A stretch of DNA of 64,000 nt. It comes from Planctomycetota bacterium (GTDB taxonomy: Bacteria > Planctomycetota > PLA2). The number at the start of each line of letters is the position of its first letter. Position 1 is the first letter of the stretch. A program made the position numbers and the translations under genes. Below, in pieces: positions 57,062 through 64,000 of the stretch. Where the stretch lies: positions 1 through 64,000 of the forward strand of contig JAJFFH010000006.1 in assembly GCA_021776735.1 (NCBI GenBank), read 5' to 3'. The notes under the pieces are model-generated. The model was not told the origin of the DNA and made no database searches. It saw nothing but the letters and a program-made list of their open reading frames with translations.

Positions 57062-59659
57062 ATGGACAACGATCTCTACCGCCACGCCGGATTTCTGCGC
57101 ACGATTGCGCGCGCCCTGCTGCATGAGTTTCACGCCGCGGACGATGTTGTCCACGATGCCTACATGGACGTGTTGGCGCGCGGTGGACGATTCTCGCGGG
57201 CGTATCTCTCCGTAGCGGTCAAGCACAAGGCGCTCAAGTGGCTGCGGTCACGCAGGCGCGCAGTGGTCCGAGAGCGCCTCGTCGCACGGCCGGAGGCCAC
57301 GGTGCGCGGCGATCCCGGTGAACTTGCACGACAGGCCGAGCTGCAACGACAGGTCGCGCATGCCGTGGCCGGTCTCGAGCCCGCCTACCGTGACGTGTTG
57401 CTCTTGCGCTACTACCACGAACTCGCCCCGAGCGAGATCGCGAAGAGGACCGGCGAGCCGGTCGGAACGATCAAGACGCGTTTGCGGCGCGGCCTGAAGA
57501 CTCTGCGCCAGCGACTGGATACCGGGTCGGGTGGCGACACACGCCGGTGGGCCCGCGGTCTTGCCGCTGTCCTGCTTGTTCATGGACCCGCATCGACCAC
57601 GGTGGCCGCCGCCGGCGGACTCAAGGTCGCCGTGCTCGCGCTTCTCGCGGTCGCCGCCGGCTTTGCCCTCTGGTCTCCCCACGAGAGCCCGGCGAAAAAG
57701 GTGCCGCGAAGCGTTGCCAGCGAATTCACCGCGGCGCAGGCCGACATCGTTCCCGGAGCGCCGGGCGCTGCCGCGCAGCAAGACGAGCCTGAAGAACACA
57801 ACGGCGAGGCCGCCTCGGGTCCGCCGGTGATGCGTTGGAAGATCCAGGAGGGGGCGCACGGCATTCCCGCGCCGGGCACGAAACTCACACTGCTGTGGGA
57901 CCGATCCGGCCGCCCGCCGATGAAGGGTGCGCGCGCCTGGGTCGCCGGCGACCTGGTCGTCGCGAAAGGCATCGCCGAGGACGGCGGGAACGCCTTTGCG
58001 GTGACACCGGATCGGCGCGCTGCATGGATTCGGTGGAACCGTCGCGTGAAGCGCCCGAACCCCTGGGTCAACGAGGTCACGTTTTCTCCCCTGCGAAACG
58101 TCCGGGTGCGCGTCATGGAGCGCGGGGGCAAGCCGCTGGCGGGTGTGCTGGTCAAGGTCAGCCAGAACTACACGCCGCGCGACGAAGCGCGAACCGATGC
58201 GAACGGTGAAGTCGCATTCGGGCAGTTGTTTGGAACCCCCGCGGACATCCGTCTCGTGCCCGACCCGAAACTCGGCACGCGCCATCGGTGGCTCGGTACG
58301 GTTGATCTGCAGCGAGGTGACGGAGAGATTCGAGCCACCATCGAACCGCTCGAGGAATTCACGATCGACGTGCGTCACCCGGCGGGCGGCGGGTTTTCGT
58401 CTGCGCCGCGCGTTGACGTGTACCGCGCGATGCCGGTCGGCCTGAAGGTGGACGCGGATGCCGGACGGATCTCGTTTCGGGCGCGCCGTATTGCTGCGGG
58501 CCGGCCTCTGCGCGCCACCGTAGGGTTCGATGGCTTCGAGGCCGTGACGCTTGAGATCATGGGAGCCCAGGCGGTGTGCGAAGTCCCCGTCCCGGCGACA
58601 CTCGCGGGCACCGTGGTACCGCCGAAGGACGGCGACTACAAGCTCAAGATTGAGCGCCGGCGGGAAACCTCATGGAACGGCTGGCACGTGCGCGCTCGTC
58701 CCACCGAGAAGGGCGCAGCGCATCGCTTCGAGTTCACCGGTCCTCCGGGCGAGTACCGCCTGCGCGACGAACTGAGCGGTCGGCAGTCGGACCCGTTTGT
58801 CCTGCGGACCGGCGGACGCGTTGAACGACCGCCGTTCGACTTGAGCCATTGTGCGTGGGTGACCGGACGTGTCGAGCCCGCCCCGGAAAAAGCGATCCAG
58901 GCGACCCATGTCCGGGTGACGTTTGCCGACGAGCACGGCATCGCGGAGACACGCCGACATAGGGAGGGGTGGGTGCGGGAGGGGAGATTCCGTGTGCGCC
59001 TGCCCGGCGACCGTGTCGCGACGCTCCGGCTGGAGTCCCCTACGTGGGCGGCGGAGCCGGTCTCGGTCGTCGCGCCTAACGACGAAGTTGTGATCCGCGC
59101 TCATGCAGCCGGCGCGCGCGTCGAGTTCCGGCTCGTGTTCCCTGAATTGCCCGAAGCGTACGGCAAGCGGCTCAGCCGGACGTGCCCGAGCGCGCAACTG
59201 CGGAACAGCCGTCGAGTTGTCCAACGTCTCCTGAAGATCGACGCGAGCAATGGCCGGGCGTCCATCGTGGGGGTCGAGCCGGGCCGCTACCTCGAGATTC
59301 GGCTACACATCCAGGGGTGGCCCACCACGGTTCTGCGCGACGTTGTGATTCGGTTCGGCGACAACGATCTGGGTCGAGTCCCAGTGGCACGCGGCTCCCG
59401 GCTGCGCGTGAGGATCCGCGTGCCCGACGGTGAAGGGCCGCCGCGCATCGTGGTTGCCGCGTGGTCGATCGACGATCCCGGGAACGTGCGGCACGGCAAT
59501 CCCGGACACATGCCGGTGGTCACCCTCGGAGGTCTGGGGGCGGGGCGCTGGCGCGTGCGGGCGTATGTGATGCAAGCCAAGCGTTTCGGCTTCGAACGCG
59601 AGATCGAAGTCGATGGACAGACCGACGTCGAACTCGAATTCGACCTGCGAAATCGCTAG
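57062..59659 (+). CDS. membrane-tethered ECF sigma factor with extracytoplasmic repeat region
   Basis: 865-residue protein. Residues 1-65 fit sigma region 2 (DDVVHDAYMDVLARGG, RAYLSVAVKHKALKWLRSRRR) and residues 95-152 sigma region 4 (LEPAYRDVLLLRYYHELAPSEIAKRTGEPVGTIKTRLRRGL). One membrane helix follows at about 185-204 (LKVAVLALLAVAAGFALW), then about 650 residues of beta domains like those of the upstream gene (VRVRVMERGGKPLAGVLVKV). ECF factors with large C-terminal extensions are known from planctomycetes. The layout implies that sigma stays at the membrane until released or acts there; the mechanism is inference. No separate anti-sigma gene is adjacent. Confidence 0.85.
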   Translation: MDNDLYRHAGFLRTIARALLHEFHAADDVVHDAYMDVLARGGRFSRAYLSVAVKHKALKWLRSRRRAVVRERLVARPEATVRGDPGELARQAELQRQVAHAVAGLEPAYRDVLLLRYYHELAPSEIAKRTGEPVGTIKTRLRRGLKTLRQRLDTGSGGDTRRWARGLAAVLLVHGPASTTVAAAGGLKVAVLALLAVAAGFALWSPHESPAKKVPRSVASEFTAAQADIVPGAPGAAAQQDEPEEHNGEAASGPPVMRWKIQEGAHGIPAPGTKLTLLWDRSGRPPMKGARAWVAGDLVVAKGIAEDGGNAFAVTPDRRAAWIRWNRRVKRPNPWVNEVTFSPLRNVRVRVMERGGKPLAGVLVKVSQNYTPRDEARTDANGEVAFGQLFGTPADIRLVPDPKLGTRHRWLGTVDLQRGDGEIRATIEPLEEFTIDVRHPAGGGFSSAPRVDVYRAMPVGLKVDADAGRISFRARRIAAGRPLRATVGFDGFEAVTLEIMGAQAVCEVPVPATLAGTVVPPKDGDYKLKIERRRETSWNGWHVRARPTEKGAAHRFEFTGPPGEYRLRDELSGRQSDPFVLRTGGRVERPPFDLSHCAWVTGRVEPAPEKAIQATHVRVTFADEHGIAETRRHREGWVREGRFRVRLPGDRVATLRLESPTWAAEPVSVVAPNDEVVIRAHAAGARVEFRLVFPELPEAYGKRLSRTCPSAQLRNSRRVVQRLLKIDASNGRASIVGVEPGRYLEIRLHIQGWPTTVLRDVVIRFGDNDLGRVPVARGSRLRVRIRVPDGEGPPRIVVAAWSIDDPGNVRHGNPGHMPVVTLGGLGAGRWRVRAYVMQAKRFGFEREIEVDGQTDVELEFDLRNR

Positions 59660-59661
59660 CG

Positions 59662-60654
59662 CTAGCGTTTTCCGAAGTCGACGTCGGTGCCTTCCTCGTT
59701 GCGGTCCGTGGCCGGTGCGGGCGCCGGCGACAGCGCCGAGATGCGGTCGCGCAGCTCCGGGGTCATGTCGATCTCGGCGGCGGCGAGTGCCGGCTCGAGT
59801 TGTTTCACGTTGCGGGCGCCGAGCAGCGGCGCGGTCACTGCCGGGTGTCCGGCGACCCAGGCGATGGCGAGCGAGACCGGATGGTGTCCGAGTTCGCCGG
59901 CCAGGGCCGCGAACCGCTCCGCGACTTCGTAGTTTTGCGTCGCGCCGTAGCGCACCTTGTACATCGGGTTGTCCACGAGCCGTCCGGACTTCGGGGACAT
60001 CGCCGTCCCGTACTTTCCCGACAAGAATCCGCCCGCGAGCGGGCTGTAGGGGAATACCGCGAGGTTTTCCGTGCGAGCCAGCGGCAGGATCTCGCTCTCC
60101 GCCTGCCGCTTGAGCAGGTTGTACATGGGCTGCAGCGCGCAGAGCCGCGTCCAGCCGTGCGCCTCCGCGACGCCGAGCGCGCGCGCCGCCTGCCACGCCG
60201 CGAAGTTGCTTGCCGCGGGGTACAGCACCTTGCCCTGTTGCACGAGCCGCTCGACCGCGCGCAGCGTTTCCTGAAGCGGCGTGGCGTCGTCGAACCGGTG
60301 CAGAAAAAACACGTCGATGCGATCGGTGCGCAGCCGCCGCAGGCTGCCCTCGACCGCGCGCACCAGGTGGTACGCGCTCGTGCCGCGATCGTTGACGCCG
60401 TCGCCGGTCGGGAAATACGCCTTGGTCGTGAGCACGACGTCGTCGCGGCAATCCGCGATGAGCCCGCCCAGAATCTCCTCGGACCGGCCCCGGTTGTAGA
60501 CGTCCGCGCAGTCGAACAGGTTGATCCCGGCGTCCCGGCAACGCCCAAACAGCGCGGCACTTGTGGCCTCGTCGGCATTGCCACCAAACGGCATCGTGCC
60601 AAATCCGAGCCGCGAGACGCGCACGCCGGTCCCGCCCATGAACACATGTTCCAT
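59662..60654 (-). CDS. aldo/keto reductase
   Basis: 330-residue protein. TIM-barrel aldo/keto reductase with the tetrad visible: Asp and Tyr in FDCADVYNRGRSEEILG, Lys in VVLTTKAYFP, His in DVFFLHRFDD. AIAWVAGHPAVTAPLLGARNVKQLEPAL is the NADP-binding end. It reduces aldehydes or ketones with NADPH, and the natural substrate is unknown. It is convergent with the sigma factor gene with two bases between the stops. Confidence 0.9.
   Translation of the reverse strand: MEHVFMGGTGVRVSRLGFGTMPFGGNADEATSAALFGRCRDAGINLFDCADVYNRGRSEEILGGLIADCRDDVVLTTKAYFPTGDGVNDRGTSAYHLVRAVEGSLRRLRTDRIDVFFLHRFDDATPLQETLRAVERLVQQGKVLYPAASNFAAWQAARALGVAEAHGWTRLCALQPMYNLLKRQAESEILPLARTENLAVFPYSPLAGGFLSGKYGTAMSPKSGRLVDNPMYKVRYGATQNYEVAERFAALAGELGHHPVSLAIAWVAGHPAVTAPLLGARNVKQLEPALAAAEIDMTPELRDRISALSPAPAPATDRNEEGTDVDFGKR
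59997..60010 (-). repeat. interspersed motif copy 28
   Basis: Exact core in the aldo/keto reductase gene, with one extra C before GTAC of the flank. Confidence 0.75.
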
Positions 60655-60696
60655 GCCCGTAGGCTAACCTCTGATGGGATGCGTTTAGACAACTGC

Positions 60697-62235
60697 ATGA
60701 AGCGCAAAAAAGGCAAACGGACGGCGATGCTTCTTGCCCTGGCGGCGCTGATGGCGCCCGTGCACGCGGGCGACGACCGGCCCGCAGACCGCGGGGTCAA
60801 GGACCGGGCGCTCCAAGAGCAGATTCACGAAGCGATCGATCGCGGCGTCGCGTACCTGAAAAGCGTCCAGAAACCGAACGGCGCGTGGAGCCATCCCGGC
60901 CCCGCAGACGCGGCGGTTTCGTACAACAGCGGACTGACCGCGCTCGCGCTCTACGCGCTTTCCGCATCCGGGGTTCCCAAGGACGATCCCGCGATCCGGA
61001 AAGGTGTGGCCTGGGTCTTGTCCCATCGTGGTGCGTTTGCAGGCGATGGTCCGACGGCGACGTACTCCGCGTCGCTGCTTGTGCTGGCGCTGACACGCAT
61101 CGACGTCGATGTCTATCGGCGCGTCATCATCGAGTACGCCGACGCGCTGGCTGCCGGTGAACTCGGCGGTGGCATGTGGACCTACACCTACACCGGTTCG
61201 ATCACGACGGCGCGCGACCGGGCCGCGGGCCGCCCCGCCCTACGCCGATCGCCCCCTGACAACTCGAACACGCAGTTCGCGGTCCTTGCGCTGTGGGCGG
61301 CGCACTCTCTGGCCGGACACGACGTACCTGAGCGGACGTGGCGGCATGTGCACCGCCATTTCTTGAAAAAACAGCGCGACGGCGGCTGGCTGTATCGCCA
61401 GAGCGGCCGACCGACCGCCACCATGACGGCCGCGGGCATCGTGTCACTCATCTACGCGCACGCGGCACTCCACCCGGGCAAGGACGGCATCGCGCAGGCG
61501 CGACGGCTCCCCGAGGTGCGGCGCGCGCTCAAGACTTTGGGGCTCCACCGCGTCCGAGGCCGCGCGACAATGCGCGGGAGTTTCCTCGATTTCTATTGGA
61601 TGTATTCGCTCGAGCGCGTGGGCACGGTGGCGCGTCCCGGTGACCGGACCTGGTACGAGAGGGGCGCGCGCCGGCTTGTCGAGAATCAACACGAGGGTGG
61701 CTCGTGGCCGAAGCAGAGAAAGCTGATTCCCAAGGCGGTGGGCTTCGGGATCCTGCCGCCCGCCAAGAGCACGAAGTGGGAACCGGTTTACGAGACGTCG
61801 CTCGCGCTGCTCTTCTTGTCGCGGGCGACGTTTCCGCCCGTGCGCGGCGCGACGACGGAGAGCGGCGGCGAAGAGCAGGAGCGCTCGGCGACGACGACAA
61901 AAAAAGAAGCGTGGCCCGACGTGACAACCGCCGCCGGCTTGTCGCGCGCGTTCGGGCGCTATCACGAGGCGAAGCCCGCGGAGCGGCAAAAGATCGTGCC
62001 GCGCCTCGGTGCCGGCGGCGCGCGCGTGGTGCCATATGTCGTGCGCCGGCTCAAGGACCGCCGCCCGGCCGTTCGCGCGAGCGCGTTCGAGTTGCTGGGC
62101 CGGCTCGTGGCGAAGCGCTTCTTGTTCGATCCGCGGGCGTCCGCCGAAGAGCGCGCGATGATGCTGGCGCCGATCGAGAGCTACGCGATGACCGCAAAAC
62201 TGAGCTGGAACCTCAAGACGAGCCGGTTCGAGTAG
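60697..62235 (+). CDS. exported squalene-cyclase/prenyltransferase-fold repeat protein
   Basis: 512-residue protein with a signal peptide (AMLLALAALMAPVHAGDD). Alpha-alpha toroid repeats follow: AIDRGVAYLKSVQKPNGAWSHPG, VRKGVAWVLS-type helices, KKQRDGGWLYRQSG and RLVENQHEGGSWPKQ. These GGW/GSW repeats are typical of terpene cyclase-fold proteins widespread in planctomycetes. No DXDD cyclase motif is evident, so a non-enzymatic role is likely. The C terminus has a short HEAT-like end. ATG 60697 gives a basic start like that of the TPR paralogues; ATG 60679 and the motif ATG 60727 are alternatives. Confidence 0.75.
   Translation: MKRKKGKRTAMLLALAALMAPVHAGDDRPADRGVKDRALQEQIHEAIDRGVAYLKSVQKPNGAWSHPGPADAAVSYNSGLTALALYALSASGVPKDDPAIRKGVAWVLSHRGAFAGDGPTATYSASLLVLALTRIDVDVYRRVIIEYADALAAGELGGGMWTYTYTGSITTARDRAAGRPALRRSPPDNSNTQFAVLALWAAHSLAGHDVPERTWRHVHRHFLKKQRDGGWLYRQSGRPTATMTAAGIVSLIYAHAALHPGKDGIAQARRLPEVRRALKTLGLHRVRGRATMRGSFLDFYWMYSLERVGTVARPGDRTWYERGARRLVENQHEGGSWPKQRKLIPKAVGFGILPPAKSTKWEPVYETSLALLFLSRATFPPVRGATTESGGEEQERSATTTKKEAWPDVTTAAGLSRAFGRYHEAKPAERQKIVPRLGAGGARVVPYVVRRLKDRRPAVRASAFELLGRLVAKRFLFDPRASAEERAMMLAPIESYAMTAKLSWNLKTSRFE
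60717..60730 (+). repeat. interspersed motif copy 29
   Basis: Exact core with GGCAA flank at the start of the toroid protein, encoding KRTAM just as in TPR paralogue 1. Confidence 0.85.
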
Positions 62236-62238
62236 CAG

Positions 62239-62252
62239 ACATCGCCGTCCGT
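62239..62252 (-). repeat. interspersed motif copy 30
   Basis: Perfect 14-mer, left arm of the hairpin after the toroid gene. Confidence 0.85.
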
Positions 62253-62293
62253 TCCTGACGCCCGGGTGTCTGGCCTGACGGGGACAGCAGCGT

Positions 62294-62307
62294 ACGGACG
62301 GCGATGT
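62294..62307 (+). repeat. interspersed motif copy 31
   Basis: Perfect 14-mer, right arm of the hairpin, with flank CAGCAGCGT. Confidence 0.85.
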
Positions 62308-62344
62308 CTTTTCGGGCGGCATTCGCTTTGCGACAATGGGCGGT

Positions 62345-63925
62345 ATGCGACGCATCGCACTACTCCTTCCGCTGCTTGCTTCCCTCTCGCTTGCCGGACC
62401 CGCGCTCCAGATCGTGGGGGAACGCGACGATGTCGGGACGGTGCGGGGGATCGCCGCCATTGCCATCGGCGAGGGCTACCTGCCGTACTTTTTTACGCTG
62501 CGGCAGAAGGTGAGCGGGCACGTCCGGGTGATCAACCTCGACATGGGTACGCGCAGCGAGGGCAAGCTCCGCGGCAGCATTCCTGTCGGCATCGTGCGGC
62601 TCGGTGACGCGGTTGTGCTGGCGTCGGACGTGCGCGGCGAGATCACGTTTGCTTCGCATCGCTATTCCGGCGGGCGCCTCCGGCCGCGCCAGCTCGGGAG
62701 CGTAAACGTCGCCGGCGTGGCCGGTCATCGCGTGCTGCGCCTTACGGGGACGACGACATCGCCGGTCCTGATTAGCGCGACGCGGACCGGGCTCCGCATC
62801 GCCACGCCGCGTTCGCGCAAGGCCGCGGACGTCCAGGAACTGAAGCTCGGTGGCGTGGTCGCCGCCGTGACGCCGATCTACCGGACGTCGCGGGGGGTCA
62901 ACGCGATCGCGGGCGTCACGATGCAGGAAAAGGTGTTTCGCGCGGAGCTGCACAACGGTCGCTGGACGCTCGCGGCGTTGCGCCTGGCGAACTGCGGCGG
63001 GTTCAAGGCGCGCGCCGCAGTGGCGCTCGGTGGCCGCCTTGTTTTTGCCGGAACCTGGAGAGGGCGCGCCTCGCTGGCGGCCATCGACCTCGGGGCCATC
63101 CGGCGCGCCGGGCGCAACCCGCTGCGTCAGCTCATTCCTGTGCCCGTGTCCGCGTCGGTCGATCTCGGTGCGGGCGATGCTTCGCATCTTGCCGTTCTGG
63201 ACGGGTCCCATCTCGCCGTCGCCGGCACCAAGAGCGGGCGCGCGTGGGCCGCGGTTGTGAATGCCGACCGGGGTTTGCGGCTGACCCACGAGACCTTCAT
63301 GCGGGGCACGCGGATCGATGGACTGGCCGTCAACCCGGCGCGCAAGGGCTGGACGATGGCGGTCCAAAACGAACAGATGCGGCAGTACCTTCTGCGTCAC
63401 CCGCGCGACCCGGCGCTCCCGCGCAATTGGGATCCGTTCCCGCGTCAGGACCCGGAGCCCTACCCCGAGCCCGACAAGCCCGACAGGCCGGATCCCGGGC
63501 ACGGTCAGCCTCAGCCGGTGCCGCCGAGGCCCCAGCCCCAGCCCGTCCCGACCCCGGTGGATCCCGGTGACACGCGTCCGGTCGAAGCGCCCGGGCGCTT
63601 GCGCCTGGCGATCTTGCCGCGGGTCGCGGTAGACACGCGTGCGCGAATCGACACGCAGATCGTGCTGATCAACCTCGGTGCGCGGCGGGTGCGCGCGACC
63701 ATCCGGTTTGTCGGCAACAACGGAAGGGTCCTCACGTCGATAACGATGCGGTTGCGCGGTGGCGAGCGGCTCACGGTTTCCGCGCTCGAAAAGCTGAAGG
63801 CGGCGGGCGTCACGAGCTTCGACGGCTGGATCCGGATCGACGGCTGCTCGCGGCGCGACACCGTGATCGACGCGACCCGGACCTCCCGGGGAACCTCGGC
63901 CCCGCTAACCGTCCACTGGCGGTAG
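62345..63925 (+). CDS. exported beta-rich protein with Pro-rich linker
   Basis: 526-residue protein. Signal peptide MRRIALLLPLLASLSLAGPA from ATG 62345 (the frame opens at 62336). Residues about 20-350 are beta-rich and propeller-like (AAIAIGEGYLPYFFTLRQK, HLAVLDGSHLAVAGTKSGR). A Pro/Asp/Gln-rich linker spans about 365-415 (PYPEPDKPDRPDPGHG). The last 110 residues resemble an immunoglobulin-like domain (QIVLINLGARRVRATIRFVG). Function is unknown; a cell-surface position is likely. Confidence 0.7.
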   Translation: MRRIALLLPLLASLSLAGPALQIVGERDDVGTVRGIAAIAIGEGYLPYFFTLRQKVSGHVRVINLDMGTRSEGKLRGSIPVGIVRLGDAVVLASDVRGEITFASHRYSGGRLRPRQLGSVNVAGVAGHRVLRLTGTTTSPVLISATRTGLRIATPRSRKAADVQELKLGGVVAAVTPIYRTSRGVNAIAGVTMQEKVFRAELHNGRWTLAALRLANCGGFKARAAVALGGRLVFAGTWRGRASLAAIDLGAIRRAGRNPLRQLIPVPVSASVDLGAGDASHLAVLDGSHLAVAGTKSGRAWAAVVNADRGLRLTHETFMRGTRIDGLAVNPARKGWTMAVQNEQMRQYLLRHPRDPALPRNWDPFPRQDPEPYPEPDKPDRPDPGHGQPQPVPPRPQPQPVPTPVDPGDTRPVEAPGRLRLAILPRVAVDTRARIDTQIVLINLGARRVRATIRFVGNNGRVLTSITMRLRGGERLTVSALEKLKAAGVTSFDGWIRIDGCSRRDTVIDATRTSRGTSAPLTVHWR

Positions 63926-63942
63926 CCCGTAGAATCCTCGGC

Positions 63943-64000
63943 GTGAGCGAGAGAAACCTGGCTTCTAAGACGCCTCCGGCCGTCGTTCTAGCCTTCGGCC
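63943..64000 (+). CDS. start of a gene cut by the window end
   Basis: A GTG at 63943 opens a frame (VSERNLASKTPPAVVLAFG) that continues past the window. It lies 17 bases after the previous stop. The PPAVVLAFG segment looks like a first beta strand, but it is too short to name. Confidence 0.35.
   Translation, partial: MSERNLASKTPPAVVLAFG

Larger units (their letters stand above)
62238..62308. terminator. inverted motif pair, candidate terminator hairpin
   Basis: GACATCGCCGTCCGT (62238-62252) and ACGGACGGCGATGTC (62294-62308) are perfectly complementary over 15 bases with a 41-base loop. The first arm begins three bases after the stop of the upstream gene. A TTTT follows at 62309-62312, so the hairpin could end transcription before the next gene. 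Confidence 0.55.

Overview
The window reads as a chromosomal stretch from an uncultured, G+C-rich bacterium, most likely a planctomycete or a close relative. This is inferred from the gene mix, not from a marker gene: an ECF sigma factor fused to a membrane anchor and a large extracytoplasmic part, a secreted formylglycine-enzyme-type protein, a Ser/Thr kinase with AAA and TPR parts, many secreted repeat proteins, and intergenic CACGAAG arrays. No rRNA, tRNA, CRISPR array or transposase-bounded island was recognised. Genes are tightly packed, and several neighbours overlap by 1 to 8 bases, which suggests translational coupling.

Layout. 1-8.3 kb: the tail of an unknown HTH-like protein, a membrane protein coupled to an ABC-F ATPase, a divergent SUMF1-thioredoxin fusion, and a giant lysophospholipid transporter/acyltransferase/acyl-ACP synthetase fusion. 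8.3-16 kb: three tandem TPR-like exported paralogues, a class C beta-lactamase-fold hydrolase and an enoyl-CoA hydratase-like protein. 16-24.8 kb: the kinase-AAA-TPR regulator, a second ABC-F ATPase, a methyltransferase, and a thioredoxin-fold protein with an in-frame UGA at the first active-site position (a probable selenoprotein), then a secreted hydrolase. 24.8-33.6 kb: two M3 oligoendopeptidase paralogues flanking a DUF5662-like protein, a DUF389 membrane protein, an ExbD-like lipoprotein and a HEAT-cyclophilin. 33.7-38.2 kb: a polysaccharide-type group (nucleotidyltransferase-kinase fusion, APH-type kinase fusion, flippase). 38.5-40.6 kb: a small DNA-binding-like protein and PEP carboxykinase. 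40.8-44.9 kb: a two-gene TIR-STAND plus SLOG-like/4-TM unit, the best candidate here for a defence or cell-suicide system. 45-53.8 kb: a beta-propeller, an FkbM methyltransferase, a MoxR/CoxE-type AAA+VWA pair, three paralogous membrane-anchored proteins and a C25-like peptidase. 53.8-64 kb: a large regulatory-domain repeat protein, the membrane-tethered sigma factor, an aldo/keto reductase, a squalene-cyclase-fold protein and a Pro-rich secreted protein.

The strongest unexplained signal runs across all of this. A short motif with core GGACGGCGAT, usually extended to ACGGACGGCGATGTTTC and often preceded by AGC, occurs 26 times exactly and about 5 more times with one or two changes, on both strands. 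It lies inside coding sequence in different reading frames, at gene starts and ends, and between genes, where inverted pairs can form hairpins. The pattern resembles DNA uptake sequences of naturally competent bacteria more than any regulatory site, but no such motif is known to me for this kind of organism.
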